NCBI GenBank assembly: GCA_036426205.1
Contig: CM071573.1
Location: forward strand, 69,243,425 to 69,307,424
DNA length: 64,000 nucleotides
Direction: 5' to 3'
Origin: Ascaphus truei
Taxonomy: Eukaryota > Chordata > Amphibia > Anura > Ascaphidae
In this document: positions 43,163-54,492 of the stretch, piece after piece
How the letters are laid out: the number at the start of each line of letters is the position of its first letter
Numbering within the stretch: position 1 is the stretch's first letter
Translations under genes and position numbers: made by a program
Notes under the pieces: generated by a model
What the model was told of the DNA's origin: nothing
The model's database searches: none
The model's input: the letters and a program-made list of their open reading frames with translations, nothing else

Positions 43163-44241
43163 GGCCTAAATATTTATAAGGCAATGTTGTGTATGTTTAT
43201 AAAATTACACACACACACACACACACACTTATAGGGCGATTATGGATGATAAGAATTTTCTTACATAACCAGGCTCCACCCATTTTGAAAGCCAATCCGC
43301 ATACTGTATAAGGTAGGATGGTAAAAGTGGAGAAAGCTCCACCTTGGGGGCCCGAGACAGCCATGTTGCTTGTGGCAGGAAGGTCAAAGACACACACACT
43401 GTGTGTGTGTATAAACTGTTTTCTTTCCAAATGCTTCTAAAATTAGTGTCGCCTTATATTCGGGGTCCCCCTATAATCGTGTGAATACGGTGCACGCATA
43501 TAAGACGACCTCAAAATACATGGCCATACGTGAGTGCTTAAATGTACACTGTAACTAATGTAAATCTATTGAAGCTTTCTTAGATTCTGAAGGGTTAATA
43601 TTAATATGCACTTGTCAAACAAAATGAGCTCACTTAGTTTTTTCAGGCCCCTTATCTTTTAAATGGATTAGCCAGAACAAGCTGAGGGTTGAACATAAGC
43701 ACCAGTGTGTGACCCTGCTTTTCTGAGGGAACACGTGAGTAACTATAACACAACCCAAAGGAGATTAGTCAGGTTGGCAGGAATGGGGAATGCACTTCCA
43801 GTTTCCCTCATTAACCTCTCTGTGTTACAAGGTTCTAATGTGAGAGTCGTGGGATGATGGGAGGCAGCCCAAGCAGACCCTTTGCATGGGCATAATTAAG
43901 GCATCTGAGCAGAATTATTCACATTGCTTTAACCGATCTATTTTTTGCTGAAATTAAATAAGCGTTCAACTATCCAGTCTCGCTTTCTTCACCCAAAGTA
44001 CTAAATAATGTGAATGTAAAATTACATTTTTAGCAGCCACCTGAACCACATTACTCCCTCCGCCCACCTCCCCCCCCCCCCCCCATTCAGTATCCGGGCC
44101 AAGGTGTCCGAGTGTAGGAATGTAATACTCTTCTACAGTAGAAAAATCGGTAGTTTTGGATGGGTTAGATATTTAGGAAAATGGATTTTATCCTTAAAAG
44201 ATTAAGATGTGGCTTCCTGATATCCTATCTACCCTTTACTG
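43163..44241. other. No recognisable gene
   Basis: Includes a short CA run (43207-43228) and a C run at 44070-44084. No supported gene. Confidence 0.5.
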
Positions 44242-44512
44242 TAGAGGGGCGTGAGATTTTCTGGGGGGAGGCGGGGCAAGGCGCTTACTGAAGCCCCACA
44301 CTCTTCCCCAAAGCATTTAAATTAAATGCCGAGGTAAGTACGCAAGGCCTCTGTAAGTTCCCTTACCTTGTCTCCGGAGGCTTCTGGTGATGCGTAGCCA
44401 TGGCAACGCGGCATCAAACGACGCCACGGGGTCACATCAGAAACGCCGGAGGTAAGGAGGGGGAAAGGGGAGCAGGCAGGGGGGTGCAGAGGAAACAGTT
44501 TGCGCACCCCTT
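44242..44512 (+). mobile_element. hAT-like MITE family B, left end shortened
   Basis: Contains gcatttaaattaaatgccg near 44312 and ends gcgcaccccttc-like, flanked by CTTTACTG (44234-44241) and CTTTACGG (44513-44520), 7 of 8. The left TIR has lost its first bases. Confidence 0.75.
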
Positions 44513-45736
44513 CTTTACGGTGCAGTCTGAGAAACTCCTGCACTAGGGGCCTACAGAATTCTTCAACTATTGTTAAAAAGGGTAGCGATAACATTTCATG
44601 ATTAAGTGCTTTTATGGTGTTGCAATTCCAAAATATGCCACTAATTGGGATAATCGCAGAAGAGAAATTGAATTAGTCACAAGCTGCACACTTTTTTTTT
44701 TTTGTGTGTGTGTTGTCTGTGTTTAATCCTATTATTTCAGCACCTGAGGCACCAGGAGATAGTGACCTCCCCAAGGATGCATGGTGCAGGCTTTCGGCCT
44801 TTAATCGGGGTCTTGCACTGAACCACTATATTATTCATAGCCTCAGTCAGGAGTTCCCAACCTTTTTTAAACGGTGCTATTGTTTTGCCTTTGGTGTTCC
44901 GATTCTGTATTCCGAGCACAAAGCAAGATGGCCAAGATATGGGAGTTGGGACCACAGGACATCATGTACGGGTTGTATTGAGTAAATAAATATTATTTTG
45001 GGTTATTGATGCAGGGAAACTGGCTTCATTCTTTTTGTCGCATTCTCTGATCTCCTCTTCCTGTATCGACCAGTGGACATGTCTCCCATCACTCTGATCC
45101 CCCTTTTAAGACCCCTCCTAAGTTGATCAGTCTGCCAGGTTGGGACACACTGCACTAAGTGCTTGACTCGTTTGGTTGTCACTGTCAATATTTGCCCTGA
45201 TAATGTGATGTTTCTGGTTCATGTGCAGCTCTCAAGGTCCAAAGTCCGATCTGGAAATATGGGCCAACAAATAACGTTTTAATACAAATTCTCTGACCCC
45301 CCATGCCAAGTCACTACCTCCCTGATGAGTAGGATTCAACAGGTCTCGCCTCCTTTTGCTATATCCAACCTCTCGTTTCATAAATAAGATGTCATTATTA
45401 GCTTTTCAGATGTAGGCGTTTGCGAGTATGAAGCACTTCATCATATACCGCACTTGGGTTTTCTCCGGGATTAGGAGCAGATACCTCACTGAGAAAAGAA
45501 TGCAGAAGAATTTCGAGTTGTCGGTGATCAGAGTGCCGGTCACAATGGTGGCGGGCAGTTAATGGTTCTACAGAATAGAACACTACTGGATGGTCTCATA
45601 ATGTGTACAATGTTATTGCAATATGAAGGTGATTTGTGGGGCCAGCTGTTTTTGGCCTGCATCTTCTGCTGCTGCTGTCGATGCGCAAGGCCTATCCCTC
45701 CCAAGTAAGCGAACTATAATGCATTGCGATGTAGAG
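44513..45736. other. No recognisable gene
   Basis: 'agtcaggagttcccaacctt' at 44845 is the start of another short repeat. No supported gene. Confidence 0.45.
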
Positions 45737-45909
45737 CGGGGGTGGCCAACTTCAGTCCTCAAGTACTACCAACAGGCCAGGTATTACAGATATCCCTGCT
45801 TCAGCACAGGTGGCTCAATCATTCTGATTGTTTCACCTATGCTGAAGCAGGGATTTCCTTAAAACATGGGCTATTGGTGGCCATTGAGGACTGGACATGA
45901 CCACTCCTG
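45737..45909. mobile_element. hAT-like MITE family A, complete
   Basis: 173-bp palindrome starting cgggggtggccaac and ending gaccactcctg, flanked by identical ATGTAGAG (45729-45736 and 45910-45917). The perfect 8-bp duplication is the best superfamily evidence for family A. Confidence 0.9.
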
Positions 45910-46647
45910 ATGTAGAGTATCTGCCTAACTTGAGAGCAGGACTCCAACATGATCCTTGGAGCCATCAAAGAACATTTTGCCCTCTATGCTTAAATCCCAG
46001 ACTCTCTTATTAAATGCTAGCATGGGTTATATAGGTTAAGAGCCAACAGGGGCAGATTTACAGGATTAGAAGATCTTGGGGGAACAATCACTAAACTGCT
46101 AGAGCAGCTACAGTACTACTATCATTAACAGATTCAAGTGAATGGCCGTTAAAGATTACCTTAATACCTATAGCACTTTAGTGATCGCACCACCCTGGGA
46201 GGCTGTGAGTGTGTTTGAATCAGTGTTGCTGTGGATGTATCATGTTGGGTTTTTGAGCAATGGGCTGTTTTTATTGCTTTTATTTATTTTTTGTTGGGTC
46301 TCCCACTGTGAAATCTGTGCGGTGTAAGGGATTATCAATGTGTCACTCCTTTCTCTGCCACCGCAGAGACAGATCTGAGCAGCAGCAGCATCTTCCTCCC
46401 GTGTCACTTACAGATTGGCAGTTGCTCGCTACAGCCGTTCATCCCACAAGGGTGAGTCACGCGCGATCGTCCCTATCGCTGGCAACTGACTGCTCACATT
46501 ACCCTGCCTCTTCCACCCACTTCCCTGAGGGTGAGAGATCGCACATCCAGCATCTTCTCCCTTCATGCTGTCTTAGTATGGCTGGCACTTAACTCCCCCC
46601 CCCCCCCCCCCCTTTTTTTAACACCCCCCTCCGGCAGATATTGTATA
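45910..46647. other. No recognisable gene
   Basis: A run of 18 or so C at 46594-46612. No supported gene. Confidence 0.5.
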
Positions 46648-46979
46648 CAGGCATACCCCAGTTTAAGGACACTCACTTTAAGTACACTCGCGAGTAAGGA
46701 CATATCGCCCAATCGGCAAACAGCAGCTCACGCATGCGCCTGTCAGCACATCCTGAACAGCAATACCGGCTCCCTACCTGTACCGAAGCTGTGCGCAAGC
46801 GGGGAGACTATAGAGCCTGTTACAAATGCGTTATTTACATCAGTTATGCACGTATAGGACGATTGCAGCACAGTACATGCATCGATAAGTGGGGAAAAGG
46901 TAGTGCTTCACTTTAAGTACATTTTCGCTTTACATACATGCTCTGGACCCATTGCGTACGTTAATGCGGGGTATGCCTG
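46648..46979 (-). mobile_element. Tigger/pogo-like MITE, 332 bp, inverted copy
   Basis: Same ends as the copy at 7966 (CAGGCATACCCC ... GGGGTATGCCTG), TA on both sides and the same length, but inverted. Diverged by substitutions. Confidence 0.75.
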
Positions 46980-47132
46980 TATATCCTTTCTTAGGGACAA
47001 AAGTTTCCAACTTTACGGTCTACATTAAAATAATATTAAGGTGGAATACAATATTTATTAAAAATAAATGTATGTATATTATGTATGTCTTAGACATACG
47101 CGCATAAGGGTTGATGCCACATTATGGAATGA

Positions 47133-47333
47133 GGAGCGGCTCAGTGAGTAAAGACACTGTCTGGCACTGAGTGTGAAGCAGGGGAACCTGGTTCAATTCC
47201 CGGTGTCACTTTATCTCCCCGTGCCTCAGGCACCAAAAACATAGATTGTAAACTCTACTGGGCAGGGACCTGTGCCTGCAAAATGTCTCTGTAAAACGCT
47301 ACATAAAACTAGCAGCGCTATACAAGAACATGC

Positions 47334-47370
<37 letters not shown>
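47133..47370 (+). repeat. tRNA-derived SINE with MIR-like core and L2-type tail
   Basis: ggagcggctcagtgagtaaa at the start, ggttcaattcccggtgtc as B box, ATT repeats at the end. Part of the MIR-like core (gtgaccttgggcaag) is deleted. A family A MITE lies in its tail. Confidence 0.75.
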
Positions 47371-47371
<1 letters not shown>

Positions 47372-47373
47372 GA

Positions 47374-47526
47374 CAGGAGTGGCCAACTTCAGTCCTCAAG
47401 GACCACAAACAGGTCAGGTTTTAAGGATATCCCTGCTTCAGCACAGGTGGCTGTCATGCTGAAGCAGGGATATCCTTAAAACCTGACCTGTTGGAGGTCC
47501 TTGAGAACTGGATTTGGCCACCTCTG
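47374..47526. mobile_element. hAT-like MITE family A, in SINE tail
   Basis: Starts caggagtggccaac and ends ggccacctctg. Arms pair across 'gctgtcatgctg'. It interrupts or directly follows the ATT tail of the SINE. Confidence 0.75.
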
Positions 47527-47589
47527 TACATGAAGGAAGCCACTTACCGTACGGTTCACGATCATCAATAATTTTTTTTTAAAGAGATG

Positions 47590-48300
47590 AAAGATGGCTA
47601 TAGTAGGAAACCAGGTAATAAAACCTCATGTCAAAATGTGAACACAAGAGGGTCGATATCAACCATTTATTCCATTTTTCTCCCTTCTCTGGAAAAAGAA
47701 TTCCCTTTTATAGCACATTGGGAAAGGGGATCTAGGGCGAATTCTGGAACCAGAAATATGGGAGGAAATATTCGAAGCAGCGGCCACAAGCTCTATATGT
47801 ACTCCGATAAACGGAAATGCCTATAAAGTTTTATATAGGTGCTACCTAAGCCCAGAGCGTCTACCTAAGATGTACCCGGGTACGTCCCCTATGTGTCGTA
47901 AGGGCTGTGGCCAAAGCGCCCCGTTCATTCATATGTGGTGGCTGTGCCCCCCCCCCCCTCCCCCCCCGGGTGGCGGAGCTTTGGAGAGGGGCTCACAGGC
48001 TGACACAGAGAGTTCTGGGTTTTGACCCATGGGTATGTCTAATAAAACAAACCTCAGGAGAACTTGGATAGCACCAAACTAAACTTATTAGCCATATAGT
48101 GACAGCAACGCGCTGTGCCGTGGCAGAGGCGTTGGTGAGCCCGAGCCTGCCGGTTCTTAACCAGATAAGAATATGGTACTCTCTCAAAATGGAGGGAGTC
48201 GCTGGGATTCTGGGGGATTCCTGCTCAAGGTTTCAGAAGGTATGGCAGCTGTGGCTGATTCATGAAAACCCTCAGCACACAAAGGTTGCCCACCCATAGA
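47590..48300 (+). pseudogene. L1/Tx1-like LINE ORF2 C-terminal fragment
   Basis: In one frame NAYKVLYRCYLSPERLPKMYPG is followed by CRKGCGQ and HMWWLCP, the C-terminal cysteine/histidine segment of amphibian L1-type ORF2 as I recall it; after a C-run at 47946-47968 other frames give WRGAHRL and, to about 48290, FQKVWQLWL. At least one frameshift and stops are present. Endonuclease and reverse transcriptase parts are absent. It is a 5'-truncated, decayed copy. Confidence 0.6.
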
Positions 48301-48355
48301 TAAGTCCAATATCCTCCAATGAGACCCTCGCTGTTTTCCGGGCTACCCAGAGGGA

Positions 48356-48367
48356 TATATATATATA

Positions 48368-48421
<54 letters not shown>
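48356..48421. repeat. (AT)n microsatellite
   Basis: About 65 bases of alternating AT followed by a T run; a C run of 18 follows at 48523-48541. Confidence 0.85.
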
Positions 48422-48428
<7 letters not shown>

Positions 48429-49531
48429 TTCCAGTGGTCATGTATTGTGTATTCTTACTATGTGAAATGTGCCCGCCAGGAATGTTGCACCATTCCCCCC
48501 TTCTCTCTTTGATTTCTGTATCTTCCCCCCCCCCCCCCCCCACAACAACCGTTGGAAAGACTTAATAAAACAAAAAAAAAATGTCAACACAAGACCGCTG
48601 AAACTGCCGTAATGCAACTGGGATGATACATCGATGATGCAGTAAACAACAAAGCATGTAAACTACATAGAAAAAAATCACAATAGTTGTCAGAGTGCAG
48701 GCATTACTATAGGACTTAATCCCATAATTATCCTGTCTTTATGCTACACAACTATTACTGCGCTATTGAACAAATGTTAAAAATAACTAATCCTGGCAGA
48801 ACAGCAGCCTGGCTTCTCACATTGCCCAATAGATTGATTGGTCTTATTACTGAAATCCAGTATTGTGGTGTTTGATCATTTCATGGAACGAACAAAACAA
48901 GTTTAGAGTATTGTGCAATTGAGATGAATTTGTCATGTTCGAAGCATAGGGTTTGCTATCCTAGTATTAAATGCAGCATTGCCACCTACTGTTGATGGAA
49001 CTGGCCAGTATTATGCTGGACACGGTCACTGTTTGGGAAATGGCACATTTCCTCCCCAGGGTTTCTCCCATCGTGGCAGTTGTATGTATTCCATCCTAGT
49101 CCGAGCAGTTATGTAAAGCTACATGGACCAGATCAGTTGTCGCTTAGAACTTTCTTTGCAGTGGTTTCCGTGGCTGTAATTAGACTTTTGATCGTTTTAT
49201 TTATTTAATTTTTTCTCTTTATTTTATTGTGGTGCTAATCCTGTTTGAAGATGAGTTGTTTGGGCATGAACCGATGGCTACTGCTGCAAATCGGGTATCG
49301 AGTGACGGCACACGGCCATCTCGCATCTCGCATCTTTCAGCGCTTGTTTAAGATATGTTTCATAGGTTTGCCAAATGCACGGTCCCAGAAAACCAGACTG
49401 CACAATACCAAATAGCGCCGAATGTGCAGCAGTCGCGCTGCTTTTGCTCAGGGCAAATAGGAGACCTCTACTTCACATGGAGGGGGGGAGGAGAATGGTC
49501 CGTGGTGCAGAGATCAGGCGATGAGTTACAG
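48422..49531. other. No recognisable gene
   Basis: Nothing I can name on either strand. Confidence 0.5.
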
Positions 49532-49795
49532 CAAGGGTGCTCAGCTCCAGTCCTCAAGCCCCCCCCCCCCCTCACCCTCAACAGGTCAGGTTTTCAGGAT
49601 ATCGCAGCTTCAGCACGGGTGACTCAATCAGACTGTGCGTCTGGTTGAGCCATCTGTGCTGAAGCAGGTACTGATTGAGCCACATGTGCTGAAGTAGGGA
49701 CTGATTGAGCTACCTGTGCTGCAGCAGGGATTTCCTGAAAACCTGACCTGTGGGGGGGGGGGGGGGGGCTCGATGGGTGGAGTTGAGCACCCCTG
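49532..49795. mobile_element. hAT-like MITE family A2 with homopolymer arms
   Basis: Starts caagggtgctcagctcc and ends gagcacccctg, flanked by AGTTACAG and AGTTGCAG (7 of 8). A C run in the left arm (about 49558-49571) faces a G run in the right arm (about 49752-49768) at matching places, so the arms still pair. Confidence 0.8.
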
Positions 49796-50212
49796 AGTTG
49801 CAGAGAACTTCATTATTTTATTTTTAAGTCGCAATGAACACATTAAAGTGAAGAATTAAAGGCAGTTCATAAAAATACATAAATATCGCTGTTTTAAAGA
49901 CGTGGTCCCACGTAGCAGAGACCACGGCGAATCTTTAAACCATTCGTCAGGTTCCTTTTAATAATTCAGTCCCCCGTAAAGTAATAATAATTTCTTTGCT
50001 TCCTGTGTAAAAATGAATAGGATTCTATCTGTGCAATTCTAGCCTCATCTGATATTTATTGTTGTGCCCCTTTATCTCGGTGGGCGTATAATTAGTTTAA
50101 CCCTTTGAGTGCCGGAGGGGGCTGTGTGGCCAGAGTTTTCCCAAGAAATTAGGAAAAGATTGTTAAAAAAAAAACAAAACAAAAAAAACACTTTTTCCAA
50201 TGATCAAAGATC
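49796..50212. other. No recognisable feature
   Basis: Nothing I can name on either strand. Confidence 0.45.
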
Positions 50213-50334
50213 CAGGGGTGACCAAACTCGACCCTCCGGTTTTAAGGATATCCCTGCCAGCTGTGCTGAAGCAGGGATATAATTTAAAACCTGGCCTGCT
50301 GGTGGCTCTTGAAGACTGAGTTTGGTCACCCCTG
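50213..50334. mobile_element. hAT-like MITE family A, short
   Basis: Starts caggggtgaccaaac and ends ggtcacccctg. Flanks CAAAGATC and CACAGATC agree at 7 of 8 if one extra G is counted to the element. Confidence 0.75.
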
Positions 50335-50463
50335 GCACAGATCATTGGAAAAATTCAAAGCTGAAATTCTGTCACAGTTCCAGTACTATTGGGTAACCTC
50401 TCATTAAATTCTATAGGGACTGGGTGACCCGTCACTATGGCCGATCAACCTATTTATTTATAA

Positions 50464-50682
50464 GTGTTTTTAAAGCACATGTAATAAAAATTTATTTATT
50501 TATTTTATTTATTTATAAAATATTTTACCAGGAAGTAATACATTGAGAGTTACCTCTCGTTTTCAAGTATGTCCTGGGCACAGAGAAAAACAAATAATAC
50601 ATGGTTACAAGTACAGTTACATAAATGAACAGGGTATACATTATATACAAGACATTGCGTGCACAGTTATAGAAAATATATA
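50464..50682 (-). mobile_element. 3' untranslated region of CR1/Rex-like LINE
   Basis: Continues the LINE below its stop codon. Ends (to the left) in ATTT-type repeats after 'taccaggaagtaatacattg'. Truncated copies of the same region occur at 35498 and 38510. Confidence 0.65.
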
Positions 50683-51846
50683 TTATGGGCGTATGAAACA
50701 GTTACAGACCAGATTAAAATGTGAGACAGCCTTAGATTTGAAAGAACTTAAACTGGTGGTGGATGTGAGAGTCTCTGGTAGGTTGTTCCAGTTTTGGGGT
50801 GCACGGTAGGAGAAGGAGGAGCGGCCGGATACTTTGTTGAGCCTTGGGACCATGAACAGTCTTTTGGAGTTTGATCTCAGGTGATAGGTGCTGCATGTGG
50901 TAGGGGTGAGGAGCTTGTTCAGATAGCTGGGTAGCTTGCCCATGAAGAATTTAAAGGCAAGACCGGAAAGGTGAACTTTGCGCCTAGACTCGAGTGATGA
51001 CCAATCTAGTTCTTTGAGCATTTCGCAGTGATGTGTGTTGTAGTTGCATTGGAGAACAAAACGACAAATTGAATTGTTGAGGGTGTCAAGTTTGCTAAGG
51101 TGGGTTTGAGGTGCCGAGCCATATACTATGTCTCCGTAGTCGATAATTGGCATTAGCATCTGCTGTGCGATACGCTTTCTGACCAGGAGACTTAGGGAGG
51201 ATTTGTTCCTGTAAAGTACCCCTAGTTTGGCATAGGTCTTGGTTGTCAGAGTATCAATGTGCATCCCGAATGTTAAGTGGGAGTCAAACCATAAGCCCAG
51301 GTATTTAAAACTAGTGACAGGGGTTAGGGTGGTGTTAGCGTTGGTTCTAATATGGAGCTCAGTCGCTGGAAGCTTTAAAAATTTAGTCTTGGTCCCAAAT
51401 ACCATTGTTCCAGTCTTGTCAGTGTTTAAAAACAGTTTGTTTTGGGAAATCCAGTTTTCGAGTCTCAAAAAGTCAGACTGAAGTATGTGTTCAAGGTCAG
51501 AGAGGCTATGGCTGTGTGCATATAGGATTGTGTCATCTGCATACATGTGTATTGAGGCTTCCTTACAAGCTGTGGGAAGATCATTAATGAACACTGAGAA
51601 GAGTAGGGGCCCCAGAACAGAGCCTTGCGGGACACCACAGGTGATATCCAGGGGGTTGGAGTTAGAGCCTGGGATGGACACATGTTGGGATCTTCCTGAT
51701 AGGTAGGACTGAAACCAGTTTAAAGCATGCTTCCCTATTCCAGAGCTCTGGAGTTTGTTAAGCAGGATAACATGATCAACTGTGTCAAAAGCCTTTGCAA
51801 AATCTAGGAATACTGCACCATTGAGTTGTCCCCGTTCCGTGCCCAT
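50683..51846 (-). CDS. LINE reverse transcriptase, 5'-truncated (jockey superfamily)
   Basis: An open frame of 387 codons encodes the C-terminal part of a non-LTR retrotransposon ORF2. Residues 14-21 LDFAKAFD hold the first catalytic aspartate block, 71-76 GVPQGS is the conserved palm/finger motif, and 102-105 YADD is the active-site box. The thumb and the family-typical C-terminal APQNWNNLP follow near residue 350. The full ORF2 would also have an N-terminal endonuclease and the start of the reverse transcriptase; these are missing, and no ORF1 is seen, so this is a 5'-truncated but otherwise undamaged and probably young copy. The displayed Met is simply the first ATG. CR1, L2 and Rex1 are the closest clades I would consider. 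It copies RNA into DNA at the target site in active elements. Confidence 0.85.
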   Translation of the reverse strand: MGTERGQLNGAVFLDFAKAFDTVDHVILLNKLQSSGIGKHALNWFQSYLSGRSQHVSIPGSNSNPLDITCGVPQGSVLGPLLFSVFINDLPTACKEASIHMYADDTILYAHSHSLSDLEHILQSDFLRLENWISQNKLFLNTDKTGTMVFGTKTKFLKLPATELHIRTNANTTLTPVTSFKYLGLWFDSHLTFGMHIDTLTTKTYAKLGVLYRNKSSLSLLVRKRIAQQMLMPIIDYGDIVYGSAPQTHLSKLDTLNNSICRFVLQCNYNTHHCEMLKELDWSSLESRRKVHLSGLAFKFFMGKLPSYLNKLLTPTTCSTYHLRSNSKRLFMVPRLNKVSGRSSFSYRAPQNWNNLPETLTSTTSLSSFKSKAVSHFNLVCNCFIRP

Positions 51847-52696
51847 GCCGACCGGTAACGTTCTCTCATACTAAGACCTTTCATGCGTGTAGTATTGATA
51901 TGTCCCCTCGACTCCAGGCCGTTCATCTCGCATCCCTTACAGCCGGGTTAAATGCTGGTGTTAAGTCGCGAACAGGATGTTGGAAATGTCGCCTTTTGTT
52001 TTTCATTTAATTGTTCGATTGAAATTCCGAATTTGAAGGTCCCTCTAATCGTCAAGTCACTGCTATTAAATGCTAGAAGTAAGGGCTCCAATGCTGGCTA
52101 TCACCAAATTCAATATGGTGAACTTGTCTAGGCTCGGTGCATTGGGGTTATTTTAATATACTTTCTCCAAGGGATAAAGAGCTTTTGTGAGCTAGAAGTG
52201 TACAGTATAGATGTGTTTATTATTATTATTATTATACAATGTAGTGAGTTCATTTTTGTCGACAAACAAAAATGGCTGTTTTTCTTGAATGGGGCAGTTT
52301 TTTGGCACATTGCAGGTGATGCACAGGGGCCTGCTAATGGGACGGGTTTTTGGTGTGTAAGGTTTCCAGATTTGAGCTTCAGTTCCTTTTCATGCATGAG
52401 CGTTTATTTCACTGTCCTAGATATGGCATGTACCATATCTAGTACCATATCTAGAACCATATCAGAAGAGGACACTGGGGCAATCACAGCGCTCCCCAGT
52501 GACATCAAAGCCAGATCTAGCACGCTGGGACCGGCAGCGGTGGTGATTGATAGGTCAAGTCACCGCTGCTCAATTGGGGATGGGGGGGGGGGATGGAGAA
52601 TCCTCATCGGAGAGCAGGTGGCAGAGCCTGCGTGAGGGCGGAGCTAGTCAGGGCCGCCCTGTACTCTGCCTGCCCCTGCTGAATATGGCAGGCAGA
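51847..52696. other. No recognisable gene
   Basis: A short 'accatatctag' triplication at 52430-52458. The LINE's 5' truncation point is near 51850. Nothing else recognised. Confidence 0.45.
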
Positions 52697-52840
52697 GGTG
52701 TGAGTGTGCCTGTCTGTGAGTGTTCCTGTCTGTGAGTGTTCCTGTCTGTGAGTGTGCCTGTCTGTGAGTGTGCCTGTCTGTGAGTGTGCCTGTCTGTGAG
52801 TGTGCCTGTCTGTGAGTGTGCCTGTCTGTGAGTGTGTGTT
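52697..52840. repeat. Minisatellite, 16-bp units, about nine copies
   Basis: Unit gtgagtgtgcctgtct with two gtt variants near the start. A GT run follows at 52865-52901. Confidence 0.9.
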
Positions 52841-52861
52841 TGCGTGTTTAAGTAGTTTATA

Positions 52862-52864
<3 letters not shown>

Positions 52865-52901
<37 letters not shown>

Positions 52902-53075
52902 CTGCATGGTAAATAATGCTATTTATAATTCTGCCCTAGTTTTGCAGCAAGTGATTTATAAAGCAACGCCACTCCCTATATAAACTTTTTAAAATACATA
53001 TGGAGGCCTAATTTTTATACTACGATGACACACACAGAGTGTGAGTGTGAGTGTGTGTGTGTGTGTTTGTGTTTG
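52865..53075. repeat. (GT)n tracts
   Basis: GT runs at 52865-52901 and 53038-53080 separated by unique sequence. Confidence 0.8.
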
Positions 53076-53133
53076 TGTGTGCACAGGATAGAGATGACTA
53101 TTCTATCAGTGTGAAGGGAGGGAAGCAAACAAT

Positions 53134-53280
53134 GTGTCATTTTATTTATATAGCACTTTACAACATTACAATACAAGGTAAATAAAGGCCAAACAATGGG
53201 GATATGTGTAACAGGGAAACAACAACATAAGGCAAAGGGGAGATCCTGCCCCAAAGAGCTTACAATCTAAATAGGTCTAA
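53134..53280 (-). repeat. L2-type LINE 3' end
   Basis: Minus-strand copy: 'ttatttatatagcactttac' at the left and 'ccaaagagcttacaatctaa' at the right, the L2 3' end in inverted orientation. Confidence 0.7.
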
Positions 53281-53937
53281 TATAATATCTACAAGGCCTT
53301 AAATATTAAAATGTGGTTTCTGTGGTGGAACTTCAATCTTCATACCCGACACATGTAGCACACAGAAAATCTCAATTTTTGCTTATTTTTTATTATATGT
53401 GGGTGATCTTAAAAATGTCTGTTTTTCAGACCATTTTGCTTGTATGGGTTTTTACTATTAGGGGGTTGGTACAATTTATATTAACAGGGCTTCAGGTTCA
53501 AGGGCGGCTAAATTGCAGTGTGTTTCAATGCTAAACATTGGTTGGGCGGCCATAACCTGCCAAACGCCTACAGAATCCAGCGAACCTGAGACTACACGCA
53601 GGCGAAACAATCCTAGTACTGACACATTAGGATGAGTCCAGACACGAGCCGGTGGTCGTGTGCGTGGATGTGTTTGGGGGGAGCTTGGAGGAATGAGGAG
53701 GTTGGAGCCCATCCTTATTATTTGCAAGAAACCCTGAAGGCCCCCTCATAAAACCAGCTTCCCAGAGAGGCTGAAAACATAATGTACTCGCACACTCTGC
53801 TCGCAGCTCCCTCTGTATTGGAATGTTTTATTGCAAATCTGCAACAGTCTTTTTAATGGGAAATGTTTCTTGAAGGGGGGTGGATGTGGGTTGCATTCTT
53901 CTGCTCACCCCATGCTCCTTCCCAGAATCCTGCAGTG
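53281..53937. other. No recognisable gene
   Basis: Contains a hairpin-like aatcctag/ttaggat pair near 53612-53635. No supported gene. Confidence 0.45.

Positions 53938-53991
<54 letters not shown>
53938..53991. repeat. (GT)n microsatellite
   Basis: About 50 bases of GT directly before an L2 fragment. Confidence 0.9.
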
Positions 53992-54492
53992 TTGTATATC
54001 TTTATTTATATAGCACCATTCATGTACATAGCACGTCACAGCAGTAATACACGTAATAATCGTATAAATAACAAAAAATACAAATAACACATAATGGGAA
54101 GAAGTGTGTTCAGACATAAAAGTAACATTTAGGAAAAGGAGTCCCTGCCCCGAAGAGCTTACCATCTAATTGATAGGTAGGAAGAACATACAGAGGCAGT
54201 AGGAGGGCATTCTGGTAAGTGTGTCTGCAAGGGGCCAAGGATTATGTATCAGGGGTGAAGTATCAGCCACAGAGCTACTTGCTTGCTTCGTTAAGCAGGT
54301 GTGGTTTAAGGTGGGTCTTAAAGGTGGATAGAGCGGGTGCTAGACAGGTATTGAGGGGAAGGGCATTACAGAGGTGTGGGGCAGTCAGTGGGAAAGGTTT
54401 AAGATGGGAGAGGGCTTTAGAAACAAAGGGGGTAGAGAGAAGGCATCTGTGAACAGAACGCAAGAGTCGGGATGGTGTATGGCGAGAAATTA
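53992..54492 (-). pseudogene. L2-like LINE, ORF2 C-terminus and 3' UTR
   Basis: On the minus strand the frame from about 54490 to 54275 reads PSRLLRSVHRCLLSTPF, then APHLCNALPLNT and STFKTHLKPHLL, the usual C-terminal words of L2-type ORF2 (AP..WN.LP and SL..FK..LK). The 3' region down to 53992 ends in the L2 terminus with 'agcaccattcatgtacatag'. The catalytic part is missing, so the copy is 5'-truncated. Confidence 0.7.

Noticed and set aside
47133..47210. tRNA gene
   Set aside because: The A- and B-box-like words belong to a SINE head; no cloverleaf with a proper anticodon arm can be drawn.
53575..53650. Hammerhead-like ctgagac...gcgaaac with a long hairpin
   Set aside because: The core CUGANGA is broken at two positions and no stem I can be drawn.
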